The notes below the pieces were generated by a model. It was given only the letters and a program-made list of their open reading frames with translations, was not told where the DNA came from and ran no database searches. From Bryoerythrophyllum caledonicum (Eukaryota > Streptophyta > Bryopsida > Pottiales > Pottiaceae), in assembly GCA_963971425.1 (NCBI GenBank), contig OZ020517.1, positions 8,372,501 through 8,436,500 of the forward strand: DNA of 64,000 nucleotides. The letters run 5' to 3'. The translations under genes were made by a program, and so were the position numbers. This document shows, piece by piece, positions 25,185 to 35,486 of the stretch (positions are counted from its first letter, which is position 1; every line of letters starts with the position of its first letter).

Positions 25185-25816
25185 ATGATGAGCACATATG
25201 ACTTCAAAGATTACCACTCTACATCCACCAAACTAATCAAAAGTGCACTACACATTGCCGAACAACTACTTTGTCATCCAAAATGTATACCGAGATGCCA
25301 AATACCATGCCCACACCACCAACCACCGCAAACCTTAAAATACAACTACATCATCGAAAACCACGTCATACAACCTAGACAAATCGAACCGCCAATCCAC
25401 CCCCCTCCCCCATCACATCCATACCAACCCCCCCACCCAAAAATATTCTCAAAAATCCCCAACAATTTCCTATGAATGTAATACTAGATCATAAAAAACG
25501 ACACTATATAGACTCTAATGGTAAAGTAAAAAATGACACATCATACCTATGCCAATGGAGATTACTAAGCCATACCACATACAATAAATGGCAGCCTCAA
25601 AGAGAATTATTCCCTTGGAATGACCCTAACACTTGTAATCATCATACCGAACTACTCAAACAACATTACACCAAAACAGAACACCGAGACTTCTCAAACT
25701 CAATAAAAGCATACTTTTCCACTCATCATCAAAGAGACACAAGATTTGTTACACGTGCATTAAACATTCCACTTACCCACATATTCATTAATGAATGTAA
25801 CCCCGAAGCGACATAG
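25185..25816 (+). pseudogene. LINE ORF2: chromodomain-like segment after RT
   Basis: A frameshift at about 25470 joins a Pro-rich stretch (25330-25470) to a segment that reads MNVILDHKKRHYI, then SYLCQWRLL, then YNKWQPQREL, and later TELLKQHY. This follows the chromodomain pattern: ILDHR start, YLVKW, xxTWEPxxNL, then an ELL helix. The aromatic positions are W of LCQW and W of NKWQP. Chromodomains bind modified histone tails and are best known at the end of integrases of Ty3-type chromoviruses. In a LINE this is unexpected. The resemblance is from reading alone; a profile search would decide. Confidence 0.45.
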
Positions 25817-25851
25817 AAACAAATGTAAACACCATACAAACACAACATGAT

Positions 25852-26700
25852 GTGGCCCACATATATGAAGACAATGGCAGACACCTTATCACCATTCCAA
25901 AAAATAGACTCCACTGGCTATGGAACCAATATTATAAAGCAAAAAGCAATCCACACGAACTAGAATCACCTACACAACCATTTGAAACTGAAATTGTCTG
26001 GTTATATCAAAGATACAAATACCGAATCCCCAAAAATGATCCACTAAAACTTACGCAATACACACTACCAACACCAATATTAGATTATCTCACATCAACA
26101 TTTAATATTAACCACTCATACTTCTCATCACCTGTTACATGCCCCACACAACTCGCCCAAATTTTCTCACCATTTCCACGGGATGTAATATTTGGGTCTC
26201 TTGGTAAAGCCGTTGAACACAAATGGAAGGGCATTGGGTATGCCCACCCACATAATGAAACAGACACACAACAAGCTATACATTGGGCCCAATTAGCTGC
26301 CAAAAATAATCCAAATAATGTCACAATATTAATCTCCCATGACACCAACTGGTACCAAAACTTTACCCCCCACACTGGCCCCTTTCTAGATACACACATC
26401 ATAGCCCACTTTACCGCAGATACCATCATATACGACGAACCTACAGTGCCTCCAGAACTTAACTTGCCACGAAACGAACTCTCAACACTACGAATTATGT
26501 GTATACATCATCAAAATAACAACATTGGAACTTATGAACAACTAAACCAATTTACATATATAGCTAACAACCTCTCGGTACAACGAATACACACACAAAT
26601 TGCCACAGCTACCCCTCCTAACTACCCTGTTAACCACAACAAGAAATGGTCTAAACTCACCTACCCCAATACTTCTACACACAATAATACACCCACTCCC
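25852..26700 (+). pseudogene. LINE ORF2: unidentified domain upstream of RNase H
   Basis: A clean open frame continuous with the RNase H. It includes FPRDVIFGSLGKAVEHKW, then GIGYAHP, QAIHWAQLAAKNNPNNVTIL, and HIIAHFTADTIIYDEP. It has the look of a folded alpha/beta domain, with alternating hydrophobic strands and an amphipathic helix. I do not recognise it with confidence. The run of a G-x-G-Y turn, helix and TILIS strand faintly recalls adenine methyltransferases but lacks an NPPY motif. It lies between the chromodomain-like segment and RNase H. Confidence 0.4.
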
Positions 26701-27252
26701 CAACTTCCAAACTACCACACTAACCTCCCATTAAAATTCTACCCAAAATTCAGTTATTACACCGATGGCTCGTTCAAAAAACCCAAAGAAACAAGCCTTG
26801 GAATATGGAGAAGAGAAAGAGCGGGATATGGCATTTATAGCCCAAAGGGACTTAATATTGCCAAAAGGTTACATGGCCATCAAAATATCCTACGAGCAGA
26901 GATGATAGCAATACACAAAACTTTGAGGATCATCAACAACCAATACCCAAATGAACGGGCGCATATATTCACAGATAGTCTAAACGTTTTGTATCTACTA
27001 AACACACAAATAAAACATCCTACACTACATATTAGTCACCCAGACCAAATCACACTTGCCTCTATGGTGCAATTACTCCAAAGCCGCACACAACCAATCA
27101 CATTACATAAAATAAGTGCCCATGTCAATATTGATGGAAACGAACAAGTAGATAAACTAGCAAAAGATGGTATTCACCTTGCACATAGAAACGCCACACA
27201 CCCATACGAACACGCCCATGCTAATCCATATTATTATCAAAAAGACAATTAG
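26701..27252 (+). pseudogene. LINE ORF2: RNase H domain
   Basis: Degrades RNA in RNA-DNA hybrids. The four acidic positions are present: YYTDGSF (near 26755), LRAEMIAIHKTL (near 26890), HIFTDSLNVLYLL (near 26970), and NIDGNEQVDKLAKDG (near 27130). The motif around the last Asp, SAHVNIDGNEQVDKLA, resembles RNase H of I/Tad-like LINEs (SHTGIxGNExAD). Some plant L1 LINEs have gained a different RNase H, so the lineage needs a tree. The frame is intact across the domain and ends at 27250. Confidence 0.9.
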
Positions 27253-28200
27253 CCTTCCATGTTGACACACCAGACAAAGGCCCTGTTCGATTTCCGGAAA
27301 AACAGATCACTAAACATGACAGAAAATACAACCTCGAAATCATGGCTAGATAAACCGCTAATATCTGTAAATGGACAAGTAATACAACTATTGATAATGA
27401 ACTCTCCAATGAATATTGGAACAACCCCACCATATCTGATAAACAAAAAACGTGCCTCATCAAATTCCGCACTGGAACATATATGGGCCAGGCCCGAAAA
27501 CAACTCTGCTTTGGTAGAGAAAGATATCCCTCCATTACTTGCCCCATCTGCAACTTATTAGATCCTAATACATGGCTACACGTATTACTCACTTGTGGAC
27601 AACAACACATTCATTCACTTCGTGTTAAAAGGCACAATAAAACAGTATGGGAAATTAGGAAATTATTAGTCTCTTCCGAAAAATCCAGATGCTATATTCT
27701 CATGAATGCAAGCACTTTCAACAACAATCCTCAAGAAAATCCCGTCCCTAACTGGTTACTACCTTGTATATGTGGTACCCACAGATGCCAGTGCAACGCC
27801 AGATTCAAAGCTAATATACTTTGTGTCAAAGGTCTACCTTACCAAAATGAACCCCCTGAAAATGTTGAACAAATTCTCACCATATAATTTATTGAATTCA
27901 CGTACTGTAACGATAGATTCTCCTCAGAAACTTTAGAAGCAAAAATCAACAAATACAGACCACTAACTGAAAATATTGCTGCTAGAGGCTGGAAAATTGA
28001 CCCCCTTATTGTCATCACAGCTAGTGCTAGAGGAGCTACACACATCCCATCAATGAAATTGATCAAAGACAAATTTAAAACCATCTAGAATACCTTCAAA
28101 AACATCAACACCATTGCTATACAATATGATATGCATATCCTCCTCCACAAAAGAAAAATAGAAAATCATCAACCCCTGCCTCAATTACAAGACCCACCCT
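27253..28200 (+). pseudogene. LINE ORF2 C-terminus: zinc knuckle and conserved tail
   Basis: Frames shift several times. A zinc-binding motif CPICNLLDPNTWLHVLLTCG followed by HIH lies at about 27540-27612. The tail proteins FNNNPQENPVPNWLLPCICG (near 27715) and VKGLPYQNEPPENV are repeated in all truncated copies of this LINE. Similarity with those copies stops near 28200, in AATTAAAAATTT. Confidence 0.75.
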
Positions 28201-28219
28201 AATTAAAAATTTAAAAGTT

Positions 28220-28494
28220 TTAAATAACTAAAGCTACTTTACCTTCATAACAAATCAAATAGCTAAAGCTACTTTATTGTGATAGCAAATGATTGCATTG
28301 TCTCAAATCACGCATGAAGTGGGATGTTGGTTGACACAACCAATTCTACTGCCTATAATTAATCATTGAGCAGTGCCAAGTCACTACATACCCCACACCT
28401 GATCAGATGAGTCCATTAGGGTTCGAACCCATACCAGTTATATGAGACAAACACTCTCCTCAACCAACAAAGAGCTCATGACTTAGCGATCACC
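28220..28494 (-). mobile_element. tRNA-derived SINE, second type
   Basis: On the minus strand a tRNA-like head starts near 28494: GCTCTTTGTTGGTTGAGG (A box region) and GGGTTCGAACCC (B box, 28416-28427). A non-tRNA body then runs to about 28220, ending in AATAAAGTAGCTTTAGC, of which a second related phrase sits at 28227. The head does not fold as an intact tRNA by eye, so a SINE is favoured over a functional tRNA gene. Confidence 0.5.
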
Positions 28495-28549
28495 ATCCTA
28501 GAAAACAAACTAATGAATTGCCCCAACACCTAACCTTATCCAGGCTCTG

Positions 28550-28722
28550 ACCATTCGTGGTCTTTGTTATTGGTCACTAGAAACTAAAGTGTCTACCCTC
28601 GAAAGGGGGCAGTAGTTCTATCCTTCTATTCCTATGTCCCGTGGGCTTAGGTCTAGAGGTGGAACGAACAGACACTTTATTTACGCCGGTCCCTTAGATC
28701 GGCGTTACTCTTCTTCTTCTAG
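28550..28722 (+). mobile_element. SINE family A body with TTC tail
   Basis: Core AAAGTGTCTACCCTCGAAAG, CTATGTCCCGTGGGC, GGTGGAACGAACAGACACTT and a TTCTTCTTCT end at about 28722. It abuts the 3' end of the minus-strand LINE tail that follows. Confidence 0.8.
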
Positions 28723-28734
28723 GCAAAGAGTGAG

Positions 28735-29470
28735 AGGGTAAGTGAGGTAGGGTAGGTGTGATTTTATGGAGTATCTTGAATGTCTTGGAGGATTTGGTTG
28801 TTTTCAATTTGACGTTTATGTGGCAGTATGGACATAGCATGTTGAATAACAATGATATTAATATTTTTGAAGGTATTTTTAATAGGATCAATGGAGATTT
28901 TAAAGTTATCCTCAAGGATTTTCATAGATGGAGTGTAGATAGTGGCGCGAGCACCGGCCATGATGACCGTAAGGGGGTCCACTTTCCATCCGAGTCCTAT
29001 GATATCATTAATAAGGGGTTGGAATTTTTCGGTTTAATTAGTAATTGTTTCTGGGGTGAATCTGTCATTGCAATATGTGAATTCGATGAATTGAATGGTG
29101 ACGTCTTAGTTTATGTGGTTGGTTGGGGGGTCATTATAAGGTAGGCCTTTAACGCACATTATATCCGGTTTAAGTCTGGCATTACAATGACATCGTTGAG
29201 TTTCACAAGTGCATGGGAGTAGCCAGGAGGGAAACGTGTTTTCTTGTAGATTGTTGTTAAAGGTTCCGGCATTCATGACTATAAAATAATGGGATTTGGT
29301 ATAGGTGGTAATTGAAGCAAGCATAATGAACTTGGTGATTTGGCCATGTTGAGAAAAAATCTTATGGGGCCCGAGGATGAATTATTGTTTGCCGTGTGCT
29401 CGGTGCCGAGCATTAGGAGGTCTCCCAAGCCACTCGATCCAATCGCATAGTGGGCAGGCCAAATGGCGCG
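28735..29470 (-). pseudogene. 5'-truncated LINE tail, minus strand
   Basis: Minus-strand translation gives the same C-terminal proteins as the large LINE: FNNNLQENTFPSWLLPCTCE (near 29250), CHCNARLKPDIMCVKGLPYN, and DPLTVIMAGARAT with the IPTHA-like tail QHAMSILPHKRQIENN near 28800. A CPLC word near 29450 may be the zinc knuckle remnant. It lies tail-to-tail with the big LINE, separated by SINEs. Confidence 0.8.
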
Positions 29471-29699
29471 GATGCACTAAGTTTGATATAAAAAATGATG
29501 AATATAATATGTGGTTTGCTTAGTTTCTATGGGATGCTATGCCCTGTGGAATTCATAAATGGGTTTAACCTTGGAACGTCATGAGCCAAAATTCGAGAAT
29601 GATAATCAATGTGAATGATCGTTATTCATCCAATTCTTTTTTGGAGAGTTTTATGAATGTGTATGTAGTAGGTGATGATGAAACTTGCCTTGTTGAGGT

Positions 29700-30055
29700 A
29701 GTCAAAAGAAGAAAAACTCCGATCTCCGAACGAGACCAGCGTGAACACAGTGTTTGTTCGTTCTCGTCACTAAGCATATGGCCACGGGACATAGACTAGT
29801 GTAATAAAACCACTTCCTCCTCTCGAGGGTAAACACTTTTCTACACTAAGTGCTTCCCTACACTAATTCCCTTAGTGACAACCGACATGTCATCTCCTCT
29901 AAGGGCTTTGTAGGTCCCCATACAACAAGGCCTTGGGACCCCCCACCATAATTGGGTGGACTACGGTGGAAGGCACCACGCCGGCAATAGGACTTGAACT
30001 CACAACCACCTCTCCGGTATGCCATGACCTAAATCACTACACCAAGGCCGTGGTG
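29700..30055 (-). mobile_element. SINE family A, full-length with tRNA-like head
   Basis: Most complete copy. On the minus strand, from about 30055: GCACCACGGCCTTGG, an A-box-like TTGGTGTAGTGATTTAGG, a B-box-like GAGTTCAAGTCC (about 29992-30003), then the body (GACATGTCGGTTGTCACTAAGG, GTTTACCCTCGAGAGG, CTATGTCCCGTGGCC) and a TTTTTCTTCTTTT tail near 29705. Pol III promoter boxes plus a TTC tail define the family. All other copies in the window are 5'-incomplete. Confidence 0.85.
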
Positions 30056-30600
30056 CTTTTGAGGTAATCATGTTATATCTGGAGAAGAAAATCTTTGAGA
30101 CATGGTTCTCAATGTAGTGTATTATAGAAACTTCTACCATTTGCTCTAAATTTAAATTTGAGTGATTCAAATGATACTTTTTGAATTTGAGTCCAACTAA
30201 TGAAACAAAGCTTATGAAGTCTAGTTTCCATTCCAAACAATTTTTTTTGGAAAGTACATAAAATTGAATAAGTGATTGCAGTTTAAACTTTGGGCCTATA
30301 ACCATGGTTGATCAATTTTACTAATTTAGAAGAATCCCGAAGTTTCATCTACAACCCCAAGTTTTGGCACTGTAATGAACACCTCTGTTGAAACTTTCAG
30401 ATTTTTTAAACATACGTTGTATTTGATATGAATATTCTTCACTTTTACTTAGGAAAATCACAAAATTATAAACATTCACGGAAAAATCTGCAAATTCTAT
30501 GGCTCAAGCAAGACATGTAATCTCATCTATGAAAAATAAAATTAAAAAAATTCCACCTATATTGAATGAAGAAATAGAGCACAGAGTGGAATGGAAATTG
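30056..30600. other. Intergenic, no gene seen
   Basis: AT-rich sequence between SINE and duplicated segment copy B. A minus-strand frame at 30000-30305 overlaps the SINE and is not protein-like. Confidence 0.4.
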
Positions 30601-32416
30601 GGATTGATGCCACGGTCGTAGGCTCTGTCCTTCAGGGGTTAGGGTTAGGGTTGAGGCATCATCATCCATATAACGTCTTACCAAACTCATCCTTCTCCCA
30701 GTGTTCTCGCTTCGCTAGATCTGGAGAGCTCAACCTAGTCCGCAAGCGCGCGGCGTTTGTAGATGTTATGGAGTCCCCTTCCGAAGCACTGTACTCTTTG
30801 TCCTGATTAGAGTTTATGTTAGTTTCTAGTGCTTGTTTAGGCTTTTGTTGCACTCAGTTCTGCTAGGTGCCATTATCGCTTCTTGGAATCGCTAGAGTGG
30901 CACGCATAGCTTTTATCTGTGCACAGATTACCATGGCCTTTGCTTATGTGCTCACCTCCGCAATGGTGTCCACTTCAATGAGGGGTCAGATATGTAGTTC
31001 GTTAGGGTTACTAGAACGCATCCTTAAAAAGGTAGCATGCGGCCCCATGCATGATACTTATACGCGGTTGCGACAGCGATGTTGTTAGTCCCACCAATGG
31101 CACGAGGGTACGTCGTATACGTACCTTTGTTTCGACTCTTGGGGGGAAAATTTCTCTTCGGTTGCAAGCGCCAATAATACTGATTACAGGTCGTGATGTT
31201 TAGTGGATGACTTAGTATGAACTGACGCAAAAGGAAGTGGTCTCATCTCCGTTTGAAGAGGATCTGTTTGTCGGTATGTGAGGCGGAGATTATGTGAGGT
31301 GAGATGGACAGTTGTTTTCTGTGAGTACGCATCGTGACCAGACCTGCTTAGAGATAATTTTCAAGGAGGCTGGGGATTTGGTCACCCGATGCGGAGAGAT
31401 AGTGCAGAGTTCGTTGAGTCGTCTGGGATATTTAACCTGAGCTCGAGACGAATTAAGAACTGCAACATTCGAAAACGAAGTTGGCCTCTTATCTGACCGT
31501 TATGTTGATGTTGATTTCTTCAATTAATATCCCCGTGGTCTGCACAGACAATACAGCCACATTCCAGAATGTTTTTCTGAGAATGTTCCTGTCCAAACCA
31601 TGCTTTGATTGTTACTCTGAAATTCAACGCAGAACCTGCACAAAACTACGGGAAGGAGGAATTTGTTATTCATTTAGAGTACAGTTTGGGTGCAGATCTC
31701 TAAGTAATAACTAAGGAATCCTGGCATTGGTGTCACCTAAACTTGAAACCCAAACCAGGGAAGCTTTACTGAACCCTGAAAGTAACACCCATCCGGATGG
31801 GTTTCGCGCCTGTGCATACCGGAAACCCGGAACAGGCAGAACGTCTTAGGGAAATGTCCTCAACCTCTGGTGCACATGGCCCTGCACCTGGATCGTGATC
31901 CGGGATTCCAGGGACCAGATGGGGGTCGAAATCCAGCCAAATAGCTAGCATGTGCCTGTTTAGTGTGCTTCCGTGCTAGCGGGGACTCGTTCATCCACGG
32001 AGCACCTCTCAACAGTCTGCGGCCCTGCCTTTCCGAGAACGAGGCTCTCAATGTAGAGTTCGAGTTGTAGGTCAGTCATACCGGGGCCCAGGAAGCGAAG
32101 CCAGAAGATGACGACGAAGCTTTGTAACAATTGATGGCTAGGAAAGATATCGAAAGGCAAGCCATACGATGACGACAAAGTCTTGAAAGAATTAGTAGCT
32201 AGGAAAGATATTGAATGGCAAGCTCAGGAGGGGAACATGGGAATAGAGTCGGGTGAGATCGCACTGCGCAGTCATCCCCATCTTCTGGCTACACGTCCAA
32301 GATGACCTCATTAGGTCATCGGCCCAGAAGCGCGTCGGGCGGGTTCAATGAAGCATCATCGAGGAGGGCCAAATTGTGCACGAGCTCAAGCCTTCCAGAT
32401 CGCACATGCGATACTT
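30601..32416 (+). repeat. Duplicated segment, copy B
   Basis: Begins GGATTGATGCCACGGTCGTAGG and matches the reverse complement of copy A (9637-11327). The core to about 31500 is almost identical. At the phrase GTTGATGTTG (about 31505-31517) identity drops sharply, and the following 700 bases match copy A only patchily and in a different order. A tandem duplication of about 60 bases (GATGACGACxAAGxxTTGxAA through GGCAAGC) lies at 32108-32225. The end (32308-32416) is shared with 8627-8731. It contains gene-like composition and putative splice sites, for example GTCTGCACAG near 31548. I cannot identify the original gene. Confidence 0.8.
31502..31714 (+). CDS. Small Cys-rich ORF, possibly secreted, unknown
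   Basis: A 70-codon frame from ATG 31502. It starts with a short hydrophobic stretch, MLMLISSINIPVVC, that could be part of a signal peptide. The rest has five cysteines with the regular spacing C-x2-C-x8-C-x8-C-x8-C (PCFDC, RRTC, GGIC, FGC). The frame is open for a few codons upstream and an AG precedes it at 31479-31480, so it could also be a terminal exon. The equivalent place in copy A has lost the ATG and carries stops. Regular cysteine spacing suggests a disulfide-rich peptide, but chance is possible because length is small. No family recognised. Confidence 0.25.
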   Translation: MLMLISSINIPVVCTDNTATFQNVFLRMFLSKPCFDCYSEIQRRTCTKLREGGICYSFRVQFGCRSLSNN

Positions 32417-32639
32417 GGGTATACCCACCAATAATCAAAAAGTTAAGCAATGTGCTTGTATAGAGAGAACAATTAATAATACTTTTTTTTTCTTCATTAT
32501 TAACTAATAGAATGACAATTCCAACCCAAGCGATTTCATATCTTTACGATGAAATGTGAATTAGTTGTGAAAATCAAAGTGTGCAACGATGTTTAGCTAG
32601 TGGCCGCATAAGCACAAACCAAAAGAAAGGGGTCTTTGA

Positions 32640-32735
32640 CTCATAGCAAACCTCCATTTGGATTTGAATGGGTGATAATGGGATGGAAGTGGAGTTTATA
32701 GGTGTTGGTTGTGGGTTTTGAATGGTTACAAGAGG
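32640..32735 (-). repeat. R3 MITE fragment
   Basis: Reverse complement of an inner part of R3 (47362 and 48065 copies): GCAAACCTCCATTTGG, GGGTGATAATGGGATGGAAG and TATAGGTGTTGG match. Both terminal repeats are missing. Between here and 33650 I see no gene; the word AAGGAATCCTGGCATT of the duplicated segment recurs once at 32961. Confidence 0.6.
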
Positions 32736-33650
32736 GTTCTCTTACTACTTGGAGTCATTGATGGTATACACCAATGATTTACTTGGTCAATACGGGCATT
32801 TAGTCGCCGTACCCATGCCGGTGTTATGATGGGAAAGGCTTGTCCATGCAGGCTTCATGTACCCTCCTCATCACGCTAGGCTAGTGTCGTTGCTCTTCTT
32901 GTTTTGTGCCTCTCGTCTTTGTGGGTGGGCCTCTCTCTATACCAAACCAAACCTCACACCAAGGAATCCTGGCATTGATTGGGCTTTTAGTGATTCTGGG
33001 TAGCTTACATTGAGCTTCAATTTAGACTATGAATTTCTAAAATTTAATTGTAGAATCTTCAAATCAAATGCTACAATTTTTTTTATCAAAACATTTTTTA
33101 GCATTAACCGCATGGATTGTAAGATACGTGTATTTGAAGAGTTTGTTATGTTTTATTGATTCCGTGCGCAGACATGGTCAACATACTGTGATTCAAGGTA
33201 ATGGCATAACTTTTCACTACACATTCCATAAAATTTTATGGATCTTTGGTCCAGCTTGTGTTAGGTCATTGCACACAAAAAATCACAAACAGAAGTAATA
33301 AAGGCGTTTAGGAATTTTTTTAAATGGATTTGCAATGACTAGGGGTACAGTAACTAACATTTACTCACGAAAGCAAAAAAAAAATCAATTTTAAAATAGA
33401 TTATTGGATCTAAAATTTGAATTAAATTAAAATTTAAAAATAATTGTTGGATCTAAAATTTGAACTAAATTACAATTTTGTTCAATCACAATTTGCCTTT
33501 TTCTATTTGGAAAAAAACTAAATTTTGAAAAAAAGAAAGATACTTTATTTCAATGCGTGTTGCCAAAAACTTTCCTCCAGTGCCAACTGCCTCAAAACTT
33601 GCACTATTCAACTCAACAGTTGTACGTTATAATTTCTACATTGGTACAGT
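32736..33650. other. Intergenic, no gene seen
   Basis: AT-rich with chance frames such as 33068-33298. No repeat unit or domain recognised apart from the short shared word at 32961. Confidence 0.35.
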
Positions 33651-33839
33651 CTAACCTTGATAATATCACACTTGTTAATATAACACCTTGATATTGTCAC
33701 CCAAAACCTTGAAACATATTTTCTTAGTGTAAAACTACCTTGTTAATATCACTATCACCCTTGATAATATCACATTTTTTTTTCAAAATCTGTAGTGTAA
33801 GTGTGACAATATAAAAATTATGCCATCTTAAGGAAAAAT

Positions 33840-34150
33840 TTGTCAAGTGCGGGCACGTGTGGCAGCTCCAAAAACTTTTTGCTAGGACACCCTAGTAGAT
33901 TTGAGTTTTTATATTACTAGCAAGTAATATTATTTCCTTTTAAATTGTCAAAAAACATTTCTTGTCTTTATTTTTTATTTTTTCTACTACAAGACGTGGT
34001 GTAAACCTTCTTATTGACGGTTTGGATTATCATTCTAAGACATATTTTGTCCCCAATCAATTAAAGCTTTTTGAGTTACCTCCACTCTTTGCACAATTAG
34101 GACTTTTTGAGTTACTTCCACTCCTTCCACAATTTTTCTAAAGTATGTTA
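33840..34150 (+). repeat. R1 fragment
   Basis: Shares the GCTAGGACACCCTAGTAGAT region, AAGTAATATTATTTCC, TTGTCAAAAAACATTTCTTG, GTAAACCTTC and CCACTCTTTGCACAA with full R1 copies, in the orientation of the 37.4 kb copy. Termini not seen. The bases 33650-33840 hold a local TTGATAATATCAC repeat. Confidence 0.65.
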
Positions 34151-34455
34151 TTTATTAAGTGTTAAATGAGATCCTGCAATAAAAACTAGAAATACAATTT
34201 TTTATTTCCTTCCTCACCGCCGCTCACTAACAAATATCTTCCACTCTTTGATGCTCACGGCCACCTCTCCATCAATCCACATTAACATTATGTCAACAAT
34301 TTTGAAACATACCACACTATTATCTGAGGTACATGATTTGATGAGGATTGAGAATTGAGGTGGACCACATTTAAGTGCGTATACTGAAATCAGTGCAAGT
34401 ATTTTGAAATAGTTTGGTCCAGAGTAAATGCAACTTTTTGGAGTGGTTCAGGGGG

Positions 34456-34672
34456 TTAACTTCTAGCCTGCTTCTGAAGCCAATCAAATCCAAATTGCGC
34501 CCAATTCTTATCAACATGCTCAATCATTCCAATGTAAATAATAATGTTCTGGCTTGGTCGTAACCGAGGAGCAATTTCTTCTGGGGATGGAAAGGATGCT
34601 GCCGAATTTCTCCAGGTTGGCTTCCCAACGTTACACTGCAGATCATCAAATTCACGTTGGAACACTGTTGAT
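34456..34672 (-). pseudogene. Exon-like fragment of unknown gene
   Basis: On the minus strand an acceptor-like CCATCAACAG precedes a frame that runs 70 codons to a stop: VFQREFDDLQCNVGKPTWRN near the start, FPSPEEIAPRLRPSQNIIIY in the middle, NWAQFGFDWLQKQARS at the end. It looks like real protein by composition, but I do not recognise it and find no companion exons. It may be the remains of a terminal exon or a captured piece. It lies 800 bases upstream of the LLG gene on the opposite strand. Confidence 0.3.
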
Positions 34673-35486
34673 GGTCCAAGTCTGAGGCTCTTGGATGAGA
34701 ATCAGATCAAAAACGGATTATTAATACCCCAAATATCATTAGAATGGAGGACCTTTATCCAACTAACTTACTTCCAGTGTTGTTACATGGAATCTGCGGT
34801 CACAACCAAATCCAGCTCACAACGCGGGAAATCTCTAGACGAAACCTCATCCCAAATGGATGAAATTCATCACAAACTGGATGAGATTCACATACAAAAG
34901 CTGCCCTTATTTTTTCGTTTAAGTAGGATAGCCACAGTGGCTACAGAGGCCAAGGAGCTGTTGCACTTCCGGCTTTCTCCTAAAACCAAACCAAACCAAA
35001 TTTTCTCCATAAATATTAATTTTTGAGAATTCATCTCCATAAACATAGAATTGTACATCCTTTTTGGCAATAGGATGGAGTCCCGACTATTCGTTAGTGG
35101 CGGTACGGCAATATAGTTTTGACGACATGAAATCATAAATTTTCCACTTTTAGGAAGAATATTATTTTTTTGGGGGAAAAATTCGCAATTTGGCTCCAGA
35201 TCGACAAAATTAAATAAGGGTTGCACAAAAGGATGGAATTCTCATCATTTTCACACACAAGGGGATGAGTCTCATCCTCAGCAGACTCGGTTTCGGCGTC
35301 TGTTTCGGAGAATGTGTTTGCTGCAGGAGCGGCGCTCGCGCGCCGGACTTGCAGTGGCGCTGCAGGCGGAGTGGGTTGTTCTCGTCATAGCTCCGTTGGG
35401 TTGCCACTGCCCCTCTCGCGGCGCTCCAGGTGAGGTGGGAGCGTGACGACCGCCCTCGGTTCGCAATCCATTCTTCGATCGTCGCC

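Larger units (their letters stand above)
18618..28200 (+). mobile_element. LINE retrotransposon with RNase H, nearly complete, inactive
   Basis: About 9.6 kb of plus-strand coding remnants in LINE order: ORF1 (18.6-20.5 kb), an A-rich linker, then ORF2 with endonuclease, reverse transcriptase, a chromodomain-like segment, an unidentified domain, RNase H and a zinc knuckle. The 3' end is near 28200, judged from the end of similarity with the truncated tails at 0.6, 28.7, 42.3 and 45.6 kb. The element contains no LTR. Stops and frameshifts occur in every domain, so it cannot act on its own. The 5' end is not defined; the arrays at 15.8-18.3 kb may belong to it. Confidence 0.85.

Noticed and set aside
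18618..28200. LTR retrotransposon
   Set aside because: No protease or integrase and no direct terminal repeats; endonuclease plus YADD RT define a LINE.
28405..28490. Functional tRNA gene
   Set aside because: A and B boxes are present but the arms do not pair as a full cloverleaf by eye and a long body follows, so a SINE head is more likely.
29985..30055. Functional tRNA gene on the minus strand
   Set aside because: It is continuous with the SINE A body found in about ten other places.
30867..31088. 73-codon frame identical in both duplicated copies (LLGIARVARIAFICAQ)
   Set aside because: It begins with GTG, not ATG, and conservation extends equally outside the frame, so it reflects recent duplication or conversion and not protein selection.
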